Assembly (NCBI RefSeq): GCF_026151205.1
Contig: NC_087079.1
Span: 16,486,945-16,550,944 of the forward strand
DNA length: 64,000 bases
Source of the DNA: Bolinopsis microptera
Lineage: Eukaryota; Ctenophora; Tentaculata; Lobata; Bolinopsidae
Direction of reading: 5' to 3'
A model generated the notes under the pieces. That model did not search any database, was not told the DNA's origin, and was given only the letters and a program-made list of their open reading frames with translations. The position numbers and the translations under genes were made by a program. Below, in pieces: positions 1 through 10,955 of the stretch. Within the stretch, counting starts at the first letter, position 1, and the number at the start of each line of letters is the position of its first letter.

Positions 1-42
1 GAGGAGACGTACTTCGGGTAATGAATGTTGCTTTGACTAGAA

Positions 43-240
43 TCAGGAACAAGCAGTCCTTTGGGCGTGTCCGACTCTCCAACACTTGTTGACAAGCCCC
101 AAGGCAAGCGAGTGAGAGTCGGTTAAGGTACCAAACGCGATTAACTGAATGAGTGCCTTTCTGAGTCTTTGATATTGTAGGATGCTGAGTTCTGCTCCTT
201 TATCAAATTTGTCAGATGATAGTAACTTCAAATTCTTCAA
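43..240 (-). CDS. possible exon of unknown host gene
   Basis: The minus-strand frame is open for 65 codons. Its first half (LLSSDKFDKGAELSILQYQR) is charged and mixed in composition like real protein. A GTACC follows the codons for QLIAFG and could be a splice donor, after which the frame looks less protein-like. No family is recognised. It could equally be a chance open frame, because no clear acceptor is visible upstream. Confidence 0.2.
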   Translation of the reverse strand: MKNLKLLSSDKFDKGAELSILQYQRLRKALIQLIAFGTLTDSHSLALGLVNKCWRVGHAQRTACS

Positions 241-590
241 GATCGTCCTTTCCGTTAGTCATCGCGGCGTATGCAGTAGTCGGTAACACCAAACTTTCTA
301 TCCCACAGAAAATTGTTAAACATTTAATATTATCGTGTAAATTAGCAAACTACTTAAAGTAGAGAGTTAGAGTGCAGACGTCCGTAGGATTTGAAAAGCC
401 ACTGCTGCGATGTTACCTTCTTGTAAAGTGCCTGACATTATTTTCATAAAGTTGCCCCAATTGTCTCAAATACTCCGGATTCACTAACTTTACGTAACGC
501 GCAAAGACTTAAGATCATCGTAAGGTCTGGAGCGCACGCATTTTCGGACTTAATTAAATTGATGTGACTAGCTTACGGCTGTTGAGCTCT
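241..590. other. non-coding stretch, nothing recognised
   Basis: AT-rich sequence without a credible open frame or repeat. It leads into the satellite array. Confidence 0.5.
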
Positions 591-1707
591 GATTTGCTCT
601 CGGACCCGATAGGAAATTCAAATCCTATGGGATCCTAGAGCTAATCCTAGCGGAGATAGGATTAAACAATTCCGAGTGGCGATAGGATTTGCTCTCGGAC
701 ACGATAGGAAATTTAAATCTTACGGGATCCGAGAGCTAATCCTAGCAGAGATAGAATTAAACAATTCCGAGTGGCGATAGGATTTGCTCTCGGACCCGAT
801 AGGAAATTCAAATCCTACAGGATCCGAGAGCAAATCCTAGCGCAGTAGGATTAAACAATTCCGAGTGGCGATAAGATTTGCCCTCGGACACGATAGGAAA
901 TTCAAATCCTACGGGATCCGAGAGCTAATCCTAGCGGAGATAGGATTAAACAATTCCGAGTGGCGATAGGATTTGCTCTCGGACCCGATAGGAAATTTAA
1001 ATCTTACGGGATCCGAGAGCTAATCCTAGCGCAGTAGGATTAAACAATTCCGAGTGGCGATAAGATTTGCCCTCGGACACGATAGGAAATTCAAATCCTA
1101 CGGGATCCTAGAGCTAATCCTAGCGGAGATAGGATTAAACAATTCCGAGTGGCGATAGGATTTGCTCTCGGACACGATAGGAAATTTAAATCTTACGGGA
1201 TCCGAGAGCTAATCCTAGCAGAGATAGAATTAAACAATTCCGAGTGGCGATAGGATTTGCTCTCGGACCCGATAGGAAATTCAAATCCTACAGGATCCGA
1301 GAGCAAATCCTAGCGCAGTAGGATTAAACAATTCCGAGTGGCGATAAGATTTGCCCTCGGACACGATAGGAAATTCAAATCCTACGGGATCCGAGAGCTA
1401 GTCCTAGCGGAGATAGGATTAAACAATTCCGAGTGGCGATAGGATTTGCTCTCGGACCCGATAGGAAATTTAAATCTTACGGGATCCGAGAGCTAATCCT
1501 AGCGGAGATAGAATTAAACAATTCCGAGTGGCGATAGGATTTGCTCTCGGACACGATAGGAAATTCAAATCCTACGGGATCCGAGAGCTAATCCTAGCGG
1601 AGATAGGATTAAATAATTCAGAGTGGCGATAGGATTTTCTATCGGACCCGATAGGATAATAAAATACTATGGGATCCGAGAGCAAGTCTGAAAGGCGATA
1701 GCATTTG
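591..1707. repeat. 95-bp satellite with five-unit higher-order pattern
   Basis: About twelve head-to-tail units of 94-95 bp. Diagnostic variants recur every five units: the CCTAGAGC variant in units 1 and 6, CAGAGATAGAATT in units 2 and 7, CAGGATCCGAGAGCAA with GCAGTAGG in units 3 and 8. This gives a period near 473 bp, so units 6-10 are a later duplication of units 1-5. Each unit contains two near-palindromes. One pairs GCTCTCGGA..CCGATAGGA with TCCTACGGGATCCGAGAGC. The other pairs TAATCCTA with TAGGATTA. The last unit (from about 1633) is degenerate. Confidence 0.93.
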
Positions 1708-1739
1708 GAATATTGGGAGCAATTTAATTGGAAGATGAT

Positions 1740-1950
1740 ACATTCAAGTTCAATTCAGGATACGTATACCTTGTACTTGTAGTATTCTTCAAGTTAATAT
1801 CAGGGTACCTTGCAGTACTCTTCAGGTAAACTTTAGGTACCAGGTACCTTGTTGTATTCTTCAAGTTAATATCAGGGTACCTTGCAGTACTTTTAAAGTT
1901 CAATTCAGGATACCTTGTAGTATTCTGCAAGTTAACATCAGGGTACCAGT
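1740..1950. repeat. degenerate minisatellite, unit about 35 bp
   Basis: Imperfect tandem units share CAAGTTAATATCAGGGTACC followed by TTGCAGTACT or TTGTAGTATTC. They produce a repetitive minus-strand open frame with no support as a gene. Confidence 0.75.
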
Positions 1951-2237
1951 GGCGTAACGAAGGGCCCCGCTAGTCGCGACTATTCTTCCTATTTCGCGCG
2001 CTCTGAACTACAATCCACTAGTCACTTCCCACACTTTCCTTGAATGTTACTCGTATATTTATTGTCAAAAATTGCACAAACATTTATGAATGAGAGTTAT
2101 AGGGTTTGCTCAAATTCCCAATAAGATCTGTCCAATTTCCGGATCATATAATTTCAAGACAGGCCTAAATGGGTCAAATTATAAAGTTTCACCTACGTAT
2201 TATGTGTACATACAGCCTGTGTGCGCTTCATATTCCT

Positions 2238-2408
2238 GTAACTTTAGTAATCCTAACTATTCTCATTCTCAGACTGCTAGGTACACTGTTCCACGTAACT
2301 TTAGTAATCCTAACTATTCTCATTCTCAGACTGCTAGGTACACTGTTCCACGTAACTTTAGTAATCCTAACTATTCCCATTCTCAGACTGCTAGGAACGC
2401 TGTTCCAT
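2238..2408. repeat. 57-bp tandem repeat, three copies
   Basis: Three nearly identical 57-bp units begin GTAACTTTAGTAATCCTAAC. Because 57 is divisible by three, all frames stay open through the array, which explains several overlapping repetitive ORFs. I regard none of them as genes. Confidence 0.92.
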
Positions 2409-2866
2409 GTCTCCTCGTTTGGTATACTCTCCATTAACGTGCTGGTAACAATGCTGGTCGGGCTAGTCGCTACCCATCTTTACATTAACCTCTGTATCCA
2501 AGACAACTCCTGGGGCAACCCCAAGGTACCGTTACTTCTCTTATTTTATTTCCACCTTAGATGTATTCATACTAATTATTTTGTTGAGCAAATTGTGTCT
2601 ATTTTCTTTAGGCTGTTATCGTTTTTTTAAATTTACAGCACTGTGCCGGTGTCTGGCAAATAAGAACAATATGAATTATGATATAACAGCATTTGATCAT
2701 TTCCTTTATTTCAGTATCATTAAACTCCCACACTAAGTTCCTGCAAAGTCTTCCTGACTCCCTGTTCACGTCCACAACGGAGATTCCAGTATTGGGAAGA
2801 CAAGTTATACGATTTCCCGGGATTTGTAACACCTTGAGATTTCACTATCGAAATTCTAATATTATT

Positions 2867-3018
2867 AGGGATCGTTCATATATTCACATATCTGTAAGCC
2901 AGATTTTGAACTTTCAGACCCCCATGCTCCCCCGTTTTAGTCTTGACACGTAGCTACTGACGCAGAAATTACACTAGCGCAAGCTTTTCTCCCTAGGCGT
3001 AATATGTGAACGGTCCCT
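2867..3018. mobile_element. degenerate copy of the GGGGTCGTTCAC-type MITE
   Basis: It starts AGGGATCGTTCATATATT and ends GCGTAATATGTGAACGGTCCCT, an imperfect inverted repeat of the termini seen intact at 5547-6071 and 23231-23401. The interior shares the C-rich and ACACTAGCG stretches of the copy at 23.2 kb. Non-coding and non-autonomous. Confidence 0.7.
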
Positions 3019-3538
3019 TGGTGCAATAATCGAATATTTTCTTGGACGTGGTATGTTTATTTTCAACTCCATTTACTTTTATTTTAAGGTTTAAACTTTG
3101 AGTATCTATTATGTATGTTGTATACTGTTTTCGAACGCATTTATTTTGTTGTTTGCTGATAAAATTGATGAATCTACATTCTCATTATATTTTAAGGGGT
3201 AGTTTAGAACTTAGAATAGAATAGAATAGAATGGAATCAAATTTTACACAGCTGAACACAATTGCGACACATAGATAATCTCCGTTGTTGTCTCAACAAG
3301 TACAGTACAGTGAGGACAAGCAACACGCCCATTATATTTACCAACAACTGAGCAATTATTGCCAAAAATCAAACACATGTCCAAAATTAATAGATTAAAA
3401 ACGACAATCCCAAAAAATGGGTATCCTACGATCCAAACTACTTCAGTTACAGTTGTAGATCATAAGCAGACTTGTAAGATGTATTTTGTACTTAATAAAG
3501 CTAGACATGATATCCTCTACATTGTTCAGCTGAGAAAC
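3019..3538. other. non-coding stretch with small AGAAT repeat
   Basis: AT-rich. A short run of AGAAT pentamers lies near 3207-3232. The open frames here are weak. Confidence 0.5.
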
Positions 3539-3816
3539 TGGCCTAGTGCCAGCCCCGCACATAGCCCGTTCCAGCGCTCTAAGTTTATGAAGGGTCTGAC
3601 CCGCATGGACCACCAGTCTCACCCTCTCTGGCAGGGTCACGTGCAAGTTGAACACCTGAGCAGCAGCGGACTGGTTGTCTAGTATGGTCTCAGCGAACCT
3701 GGAGCCCTCTGTTAACAGTTCCTCTAGATCTGGAGCAGCTATTGTCAGTAGATGTTCAGCTAGATCTTTGTAGTTGAGATATCTTTGGAAGCTATTCTGG
3801 ACCCTTGCTAGTAAAC
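3539..3816 (-). CDS. internal exon of an unidentified host gene
   Basis: A minus-strand frame of about 92 codons has strong protein character: segments FQRYLNYKDLAEHLLTIAAP, DLEELLTEGSRFAETILDN and LPERVRLVVHAGQTLHKL. It is helical, leucine-rich and locally richer in G+C than its surroundings. A consensus-like acceptor (ATAACCCCAG) precedes it, and a GT at 3538-3537 can serve as donor, though other GTs nearby are possible. I do not recognise the family; the amphipathic helical pattern suggests a large cytosolic protein. Neighbouring exons are not visible in the window. Confidence 0.5.
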
Positions 3817-3844
3817 CTGGGGTTATAAGGATTTACTTAAATAT

Positions 3845-4247
3845 ATAACTTTAAATAGAGTTGTTCATTCCTACCCCCGCAAATGACTTGATAGTCACGT
3901 AATCCAATATAGCCAGTAAGCAATACACTTTATTTACAATAATAAAGCACTTTACTCCACAAATCACTACTAGGTTTCTAAGCACATGGCACAAATTTCG
4001 AATAGTTCTATTTCCACTATAGCCAGGTTTAATGCATATTTATAAATATATTTCTTAATAATTTACTAATATTTAATAGCTTGGCCGATGGCTCATCGCA
4101 ATAGCGCCTTGTTATTGACTAAAAAGGTTATTTTGCACATGCAATTAGCGCATTTGCATTTTGCACGTGCAAACATCTTTTTCTATAATAATTCTAGTTA
4201 CAAGTAAGAGGAAATGATTTCATTTCTGTTGTGATCGTCCGCTATTC
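3845..4247. other. non-coding stretch, nothing recognised
   Basis: AT-rich DNA between two exon-like islands. No ORF or repeat family could be supported. Confidence 0.45.
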
Positions 4248-4372
4248 CTATGCTCTTTCCAATGATTTATGAGAAGGCACAATAAGTTTATCACAGGACA
4301 ACTCCGAGTGAGTGGAGATCGTAGGGCTACCAATGGCAATAGGCAATTTACCCCGCCGATAAGAAAACTTAC

Positions 4373-4502
4373 CGCCGATATGTCTCTGCTCTGCGTTGAG
4401 TTCGTGCAGGAAGGTAAGTTTCTGTTCGTTAGAGCAACTGCAAGCCTCGATGCAGGCTACTTTAATCGCTAAAAGAAGGGTAAATGTCCATACCCGCACC
4501 AT
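4373..4502 (-). CDS. signal-peptide first exon of a secreted protein
   Basis: ATG at 4502 opens a frame with a textbook signal peptide (MVRVWTFTLLLAIKVACIEA). It is followed by CSCSNEQK and a charged stretch ending in EQRHIG. The exon stops at a near-perfect donor, G|GTAAGT, at 4373/4372. A Cys-x-Cys directly after a signal peptide is also seen at the mature N terminus of TIMP/netrin-like proteins, but nothing else here supports that family. No second exon was found toward lower coordinates. The frame reads on beyond the donor to 4248, probably intronic. Confidence 0.45.
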
Positions 4503-5546
4503 TAAATACTGGATACTAGCCCCGAGTAATAATTAGGATTAGAGACCGGTTTTAGAAAATAAGGGGTAATGAAAGCCGTCGTGCTGGCTGCATATATTTA
4601 TAACCAAAATTAGAAACTTAAAACTATAACATTTAGTAATACTCAGCGTTTAAACTAACGAATGCAGAATGGGATTCAAGGAAGCGTGTCATGTGCGAAA
4701 GTGCATAGTTTTGAAAATGATTTAACTCCTTGCTTGTTCAATTTCATTTAAGAACTGAAATCCGGAATGCGAAAATCTATGCAATTTTCAGGATCGAATT
4801 TTGAATTTTTGTTTACTATGACATGCTGTTTTTAATTAATTTAGTGTTATTAGAGCCTAGCTATATGTACTGTTTGCCGAAGAATAATCAAAGTCATAAA
4901 CGGAGGGTTAGCCGTTCGCATGTTAAACAATGCATCCACTTTCAAAAGTAGAAAGTAGATATCATAATATCAGATATCGTCATCTACCAATGATCAATGA
5001 TATAATGATTATAATTATAGTGGTATGTCTAAATTTCTTCGAAATCGAAATACTGCATACTGACCGCAGGTAAATAAGTGAAACGTTGCCCGACTCGCGT
5101 GGGGTCAGTTCATTTTAAAAGATCGGCCAATAAGATCAGCCAACATTGATAATATATCTGATATCAGATAGTGCAATCAACACTAACAGAAACGTGAGTT
5201 TTTTGAGTGCTACCACTCTAAGTCAAATAATTTCTTTTACTCGGTTCCAAGTTCGATTCACGCCCTTCTTAAATCTCATCGCTCAACTTTGAACTTTGTC
5301 CTCCATTAAAATCCTCAAAAATAGAACCCATTTTCTAATGTTTTCTGGTTATCATAACGTCATTTTCTGGTTATTATAGCACCATTGTCATTGACGTATT
5401 ATACGTCAATGGTCAAACAGTTGCATTGGATTGAAATCACATGTGAAATATGTAAGGGCTCTTAGTCTTACTAATTCGCTCGCCCAAAAATTTCACGTGA
5501 CTTTGGTTTTTATGGTTTTGCAGCCGTACAAAACAGTTTTACATAA
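4503..5546. other. non-coding stretch upstream of the signal-peptide exon
   Basis: AT-rich. It would hold the promoter of the minus-strand exon at 4373-4502, but I see no convincing core elements. Two GATATCAGATA-like motifs occur near 4960-5170. Confidence 0.4.
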
Positions 5547-6071
5547 GGGGTCGTTCACATATTACGTAATCAATATTTTAGCAATTTTTACCCCCCCTCC
5601 CCCCCCCCCCCCCCCCCCCCCCCCCCCTTTCCGTAATCAACCGTAATCAAGACCCACCCCCCCTCCTGACAGCAATATTACGTAATCATGGCCTGACACC
5701 CCCCTCGACTTTTTTCCTAGAAAACACCTTTCTCTACGTTTCATGCTACTCTGATCATGCTATCATGATGAGCCGAAATCATTGTTACCGGCCAAGCACC
5801 TTCTAAACTACTTATTATTATAGCCGGATATTCGATCAATTTCTAAATTTTATCACTATCAGAGTGAAATTGAGTGAAATTTTAATTAAAATATTCTCAA
5901 ATTGTTATTATTCTAGAGGGTAAAAAAGAAAATGTTGATTACGTAATCAACGATCGTTGATTACCGAAACCCCCCCCCCCCCGACCGAAACCCCCCCCCC
6001 CCGTAATCAACCGTAAGCATTTGTAAACCCCCCTCCTCCCTCGGCTGATTACGTAATATGTGAACGACCCC
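5547..6071. mobile_element. MITE with GGGGTCGTTCAC termini and poly-C tracts
   Basis: Perfect terminal inverted repeats: GGGGTCGTTCACATATTACG at the left and its complement ending at 6071, flanked by TAA on both sides (5544-5546, 6072-6074). Inside are a C tract of about 45 bases with two interruptions near 5590-5627, further C runs near 5970-6002, and repeated CCGTAATCAA blocks in both orientations. No coding capacity. Two related copies lie at 2867-3018 and 23231-23401. The superfamily is not assigned; the TSD may be TAA. Confidence 0.85.
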
Positions 6072-6074
6072 TAA

Positions 6075-6910
6075 TGATAAAACCTAATCCCAACCCTAAC
6101 CATAACCCCGAAGCTATCCATAACCCTTACCAGTACCACAACCCTAACCCGCGAGCCCTAAACAATCGAATTCATGTTTTACTAACCTGTCACGTGACCA
6201 AAACGGTTTTTTGCCCATAACTTTCCAGGGAAGCATTTTTACCCTACGTCATGGGAGGTGATTCGGAATCAGCGTCCAAAAATACACCGATTAAATCAAT
6301 TTCACACCCAAAGGGCCTTTTCACAAGAATTCTCTTTAAATTTGGGCGAGCGATTTATCTCGAGATGGTTTCTGATGAGAGGTTTCTAAATGGTCAGCAT
6401 GGTGACTTTGTTCCTCGTTTTAAACGCACTCAGAACCCAAGCAGCAACTTTACGAGCACGTTCGGCTATAAGGGTAACGTGGGGACTCGGCTGAAACCAT
6501 CATTAGTCATTACATTCCTTTTCGAGAAAAATCTTACTTTAACACTAACAGAGACCACATTGTTGAGGTAAGTCTCAGGCATGGCTGGTGGTCAACCCAA
6601 AATCCAAAATTCAACAGTTAAGAACCCGAATAATTTGCTAACTTTCGACGCATTAATATTTTGGGAAAAGTGCAGTGTGCCGTGGACCTTACAACATCGA
6701 ATATTTTGAAGAAGTCGTTATAATTGTTGACAATATTGCAACATTTGGTGACCTCCTACTCCTAGGCTATAGCATATCTGAACACAAATATTTATTCTCT
6801 ACTTTTTGCCTTCAGGATAGGAAGGGAAACAACTCGGTCGACAAAGTTTACGGAACATTTTTTTTCTCAGTGACACTGCTTGTTAAAGTCTCGGTGACGG
6901 GGAATAAATA
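6075..6910. other. non-coding stretch with weak ORFs
   Basis: Contains a CCCTAA-like degenerate stretch (6085-6155) and a 106-codon plus-strand open frame (6251-6571). That frame is low in protein character and has no flanking splice signals I trust. No function assigned. Confidence 0.4.
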
Positions 6911-7742
6911 TCATTCTCTCATGATCAGTGTGTAACTGTCCATAATGTAAAAGTTGTTATCTCACTCTTGTTTACGCTAATATAATGCATTAAATAGGGG
7001 TGCAATAACTGGGAGGGAGATAACTATTGTTATCTCCCTGGTCCATCCTTAGTCGCTGAGATGTTGCTAATTATTTTAAAAACAGAAATTGCCATAACTT
7101 ATGTTCTGATAAATATTTTTGCTTCAAAATTTTACAGAATGTCAATAACAAGTAGTCAAACATTTGTGGCAAGTTTTGTGTGAGTGTGAGCTTCACTGAG
7201 CTTATTTGACCAATTTAAAATAATTAGCAACATCTCAGCGACCTGTAACAATTTTAAGAGATAAGGATGTGTCCTTTAGAAAGTTTGACTCTGGAGTGTT
7301 ATATGTAGTAATATTATCGGTCGTTAATTTCCGATGTAAATGCTGCATTCGCTAGCATCATTTCGTAGATCATCAGAGAATACATTTACCAACTCGTCAA
7401 ACTCGTTGGATAAAATTATTTTCACAACTCAAAGTTGTGAAAATAATGTTATCACATTATAAGCAGTGATGTAACTGCTTATTATTTTATTTTATGATGC
7501 ACTCTGAAGTACTTATACGACACACATTATAGTTTATATCAGAGAAGATGTTTGTTGGAATACAAAACTTTGTTTGCTAAATAATACAACTTTATTGAGA
7601 TACGAGGACAACACAATAAAAGAGAAAGAAAGTATTTTTTAACATTTTTACTTAAATATCTGACTGAATATCTAAGAAGATTGCTAGATATTCAAGTCAA
7701 AACGTTCCAAGCATGCTTTTTCAGTAGATGTGTTCTAGTCCG

Positions 7743-9165
7743 GTCAGTTATGGCAATTTACCTGCATGATAGTAGAGGGCTGATTTTGCGAGCTCTCAAA
7801 GGTCTTTGTATCACGTTGCGACCCCCACGGTCGTTTCACTATAGGGGGAGCCGCGCACTTCGTGCGCGGCGGGTCATACAACGTATGACAAAAAGGTCTT
7901 AAGAACCGAAAAAACTTCGGAGCCCTAAAATTCAGACTGGGAAAATCGCCCATTTCACATTTGGCCAAGCCCATTTTTAGTACCAAAATGTCCAGGCACA
8001 ATTTGAGAGAAATATATATAATGTCATTCCTAACATGTTAGGGGTCTAAATCTATGTTTTTTTGCACGACGAATCGATTGGCAAGGTTCTTAAGGTTCTA
8101 AAACACTTATTTTTTTGCAAAAACTAAAGAAATATTATTTTACGCGCCAAATTTTTCAGTCGCGATTAATAAAATTGTTCAAAATCGATTTCCTGAAATG
8201 TTTGGTATCTAAACCCATGTTTTTTGTACGACAGGTCCGATATTGACAAATATTCGCAATGAGCACATTTATCTAAGACTTATGAATCATTATATGCTCT
8301 AACATGCTTATTTGTAGAGAAATTGGCAAAAATCGGTAATTTTGGCTACACCAATACAATTACCAATTTGGTAATTCGTTTTTTCTTTTTATTGCAAATT
8401 TTCACGTTGCAATTTTCAAGATGCGGTTTATGGCTATCGATAGGGCAGAGGGCTTAATATGCTATTGTATGGTTTTGATACAATCCTTCAGCACCTGACA
8501 TAGGCAATAGGGGTCACAAACCCTATAAGTATGATGTCAGGAACTGGGCAGTGGCCGGATAAATATTTGATAATTACTTGGACTTGGAATATCTTTTCAA
8601 CGGTTAGTTAGACATCTTAAACCAGTATTGACTATTGAACGTGGAGTAAAACTTCTAATCTATTTGTAGCTCAGGCGATGTGCCCCAGAACCTCACGTCT
8701 GAGTGACAGTGGGCCTTATCGATCATGAGCCGCAAATCACAATGGCTTTGGGCCTCAGAGACACAGAGTCATACTACACACCAAACATTTCAGGAAATCG
8801 ATTTTGAACAATTTTATTAATTGCGACTGAAAAATTTGGCACGTTAACAACTATTTCTTCAGTTTTTTTTGCAAAAAATAAGTGATTTAGAGCTTTAAGA
8901 ACCTTGCCAATCGACTGGTCGTGCAAAAAAACATAGATTTAGACCCCTAACATGTTAGGAATGACATTATATATATTTCTCTCAAATTTTGCCTGGACAT
9001 TTTGGTACCAAAAATGGGCGTGGCCAAATTGGCGATTTTCCCAGTCTGAATTTTAGGGCTCCGAAGTTTTTTCGGTTTTAAAGACCTTTGAGAGCCCCCA
9101 AAAAAATGTTCAGCCCTCTACTATGATGCAGGTATTGACCTGATTTTTACCATAACTGACTATAA
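7743..9165. mobile_element. nested inverted-repeat element, 1.4 kb
   Basis: The left arm (7743-8225) and right arm (8783-9165) are reverse complements over about 380-400 bp; shared marks include AGTAGAGGGCTGA, CTCTCAAAGGTCTT, CCTAACATGTTAGG and GAAATCGATTTTGAACAATT. The left arm is longer because an 85-bp insert interrupts it at 7807-7891. The 0.55-kb spacer has no coding potential. Confidence 0.85.
7807..7891. mobile_element. 85-bp mini-element with 9-bp target duplication
   Basis: Sits inside the left arm of the 1.4-kb palindromic element and is absent from the matching place in the right arm. It is flanked by AAAGGTCTT on both sides (7798-7806, 7892-7900). Its ends are imperfectly inverted around ACGTTG..GACCC. 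The centre forms a strong hairpin, GCCGCGCACTTCGTGCGCGGC in two arms around TTC. A 9-bp duplication fits Mutator-like (MULE) elements. Confidence 0.72.
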
Positions 9166-9324
9166 TAAACAACATATTTGTTGAGCCCCGGCTGATAAGA
9201 AGAACGCAGTAAGCGTCTGCAGGAAACAGCTGGTGTTGAACATTGTCTTACAACGCCGTCTAACGTCTTCAAACCCGCTTCTCGACTGATAAGAGAGTTG
9301 CACTTTTATAATTGAAACATAATA

Positions 9325-10241
9325 ATTTTGTGTATAATTACATATGTTAACCCTAATTAGTGGTGATTTTTGCTAATACTAATTGTTAATTGTATCCAAT
9401 AACCCTAATTGAGTGTGTTTACTCCTCATTAACATCTTACTATGTATATTTAAAGCGAGACGATATATATGGATATATGGATGGATCCGTACCATTTTAC
9501 TGACACCACGGCATCAACTTTAACGCGACTTTCCGCATAAACCGTAAAAGATATACAACTGCAACTTTTTTGACTGGGTGTTACCTATCAATAGCTGGCG
9601 CTATCTAGCGCCAAAAATAATTGATTACCTTCATCATCGCTTGAGATAGCCATCCAGGAGATTTCACCCGAGAAACTGTTCTTGAGGTCGATTCCTTTTC
9701 GCAGAGTGAACTTTTTGGATGCGGTCTCGTATGTGATACCTCCACAGTCTAGTAGGGGAAGGTGGCATTTAAGGTGAATTGATATTTTACCAGTGATTTT
9801 GCATATCTTTTGTGTATTAAATTTCAAGATAATCGATTAATTTTCTAATTTATCATCAAATAATTAACTGCAAGTTTGAACTGACCGGATCGTATGAGAC
9901 ATTCGCTCTGAGCCTTCAGAAGACTGTCGTATTTGGCTGTTCCTGCGCTGTAGCCGCTCAGATATTTACCAGCGTTCTTGCTCCAAGTCCCTGGAAGAAA
10001 ATATTTCCATTTAATAATTACCTCAGGTTTTATATAGACAGTTTTTGGGAGTTCCAAATAATTTCTGATTATTCTGATTTCTTGCGACAAATGATACTGC
10101 ACTGTAAGGATAAACGACGTTTCAAAGTAACAACTTCGTATTCATGCTCAAATTATTTGTTATATAGTAGTGTTGAATTGGTGTCAAGACTCAAGAGACT
10201 AAAATAATTATTACCTATTCAATTCGCGTTTTTGACACCAC
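9325..10241. repeat. duplicated segment carrying PAN-like exons, copy 1
   Basis: Matches 11122-11231 plus 13532-14213 almost base for base, including shared exons, introns and the stretch ending TTCGCGTTTTTGACA. In the second copy a LINE fragment is inserted at CATTAACA and a full LINE after GACATCAC. Copy 1 shows both sites empty. Confidence 0.85.
9629..9990 (-). pseudogene. two PAN/Apple-like exons, captured copy 1
   Basis: Exon a (9886-9990) follows acceptor TTTCTTCCAG and encodes ..KYLSGYSAGTAKYDSLLKAQ followed by SECLIRS. Exon b (9629-9748) follows CCCTACTAG and encodes CGGITYETASKKFTLRKG then IDLKNSFSGEISWM. Joining donor CCG|GTCAGT to the acceptor keeps the frame and creates ..SECLIRSDCGGITYE.. 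The pattern D-C-G-G-I-T-Y-E, LRKG, SxSGExSW is typical of PAN/Apple-like modules in invertebrate secreted proteins. No other exons, start or stop of a host gene are present, so this looks like a captured fragment inside a mobile segment. Confidence 0.65.
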
Positions 10242-10844
10242 TTGGCCGGGGTCCAAATTTTGTAGTATACATAATAAGCAGTTACATCACTGCATATATT
10301 ATTATAATGTGATAACATTATTTTCACAACTTTGAGTTGTGAAAATAGTCCAACTCGTCAAACTCGTTGGATAAAACGAGTTATATCCCGAGGTTTGACC
10401 TCATGTTATCATATTATAAGCAGTGATGTAAATGCATTCTCTGATGATCTACGAAATGATGCTAGCGAATGCAGCATTTACATAGGAAATTAACGACCGA
10501 TAATATTACTACATATAACATTCCAGAGTCAAACTTTTTAGAGGACACATCCTTATCTTTTAAAATTGTTACAGGTCGCTGAGATGTTGCTAATTATTTT
10601 AAATTGGTCAAATAAGCTCAGTGAAGCTCACACTCACACAAAACTTGCCACAAATGTTTGACTACTTGTTATTGACATTCTGTAAAATTTGGAAGCAAAA
10701 ATATTTATCAGAACATAAGTTATGGCACTTCCTGTTTTTAAAATAATTAGCAACATCTCAGCGACTAAGGATAGACCAGGGAGATAACAATAGTTATCTC
10801 CCTCCTATTTACCTGTTAATCACAGCCTAAATGTAGTACCAGGG

Positions 10845-10955
10845 TTGACCATTGTTAATGATCTGGCCCGGCGCGCGCTACTTCGTAGCACTTGCCATCG
10901 AGAAGAAAGCGGCGCGCGCTACTTCGAAGAAATTTAGACGAGTAACATCCGTCAA
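10845..10955. mobile_element. 111-bp MULE-like mini-element, copy 1
   Basis: Starts TTGACCATTGTTAATGATCT and ends GACGAGTAACATCCGTCAA; the ends are imperfect inverted repeats. Flanked by 9-bp direct repeats GTACCAGGG (10836-10844, 10956-10964). Two internal copies of GGCGCGCGCTACTTCG, one followed by TAGC to form a TTC-loop hairpin. A second copy lies at 51436-51556. The 9-bp duplication suggests Mutator-like transposition in trans. Confidence 0.85.

Noticed and set aside
2090-2630. Two overlapping plus-strand ORFs and one minus-strand ORF
   Set aside because: They run through the 57-bp repeat, which keeps every frame open; the sequence outside the repeat has no protein character.
6085-6155. 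Telomere repeat array
   Set aside because: CCCTAA-like units are degenerate, few and internal; more likely a diverged simple repeat.
6251-6571. 106-codon plus-strand ORF
   Set aside because: No recognisable domain, no splice context and poor composition; not called as a gene.
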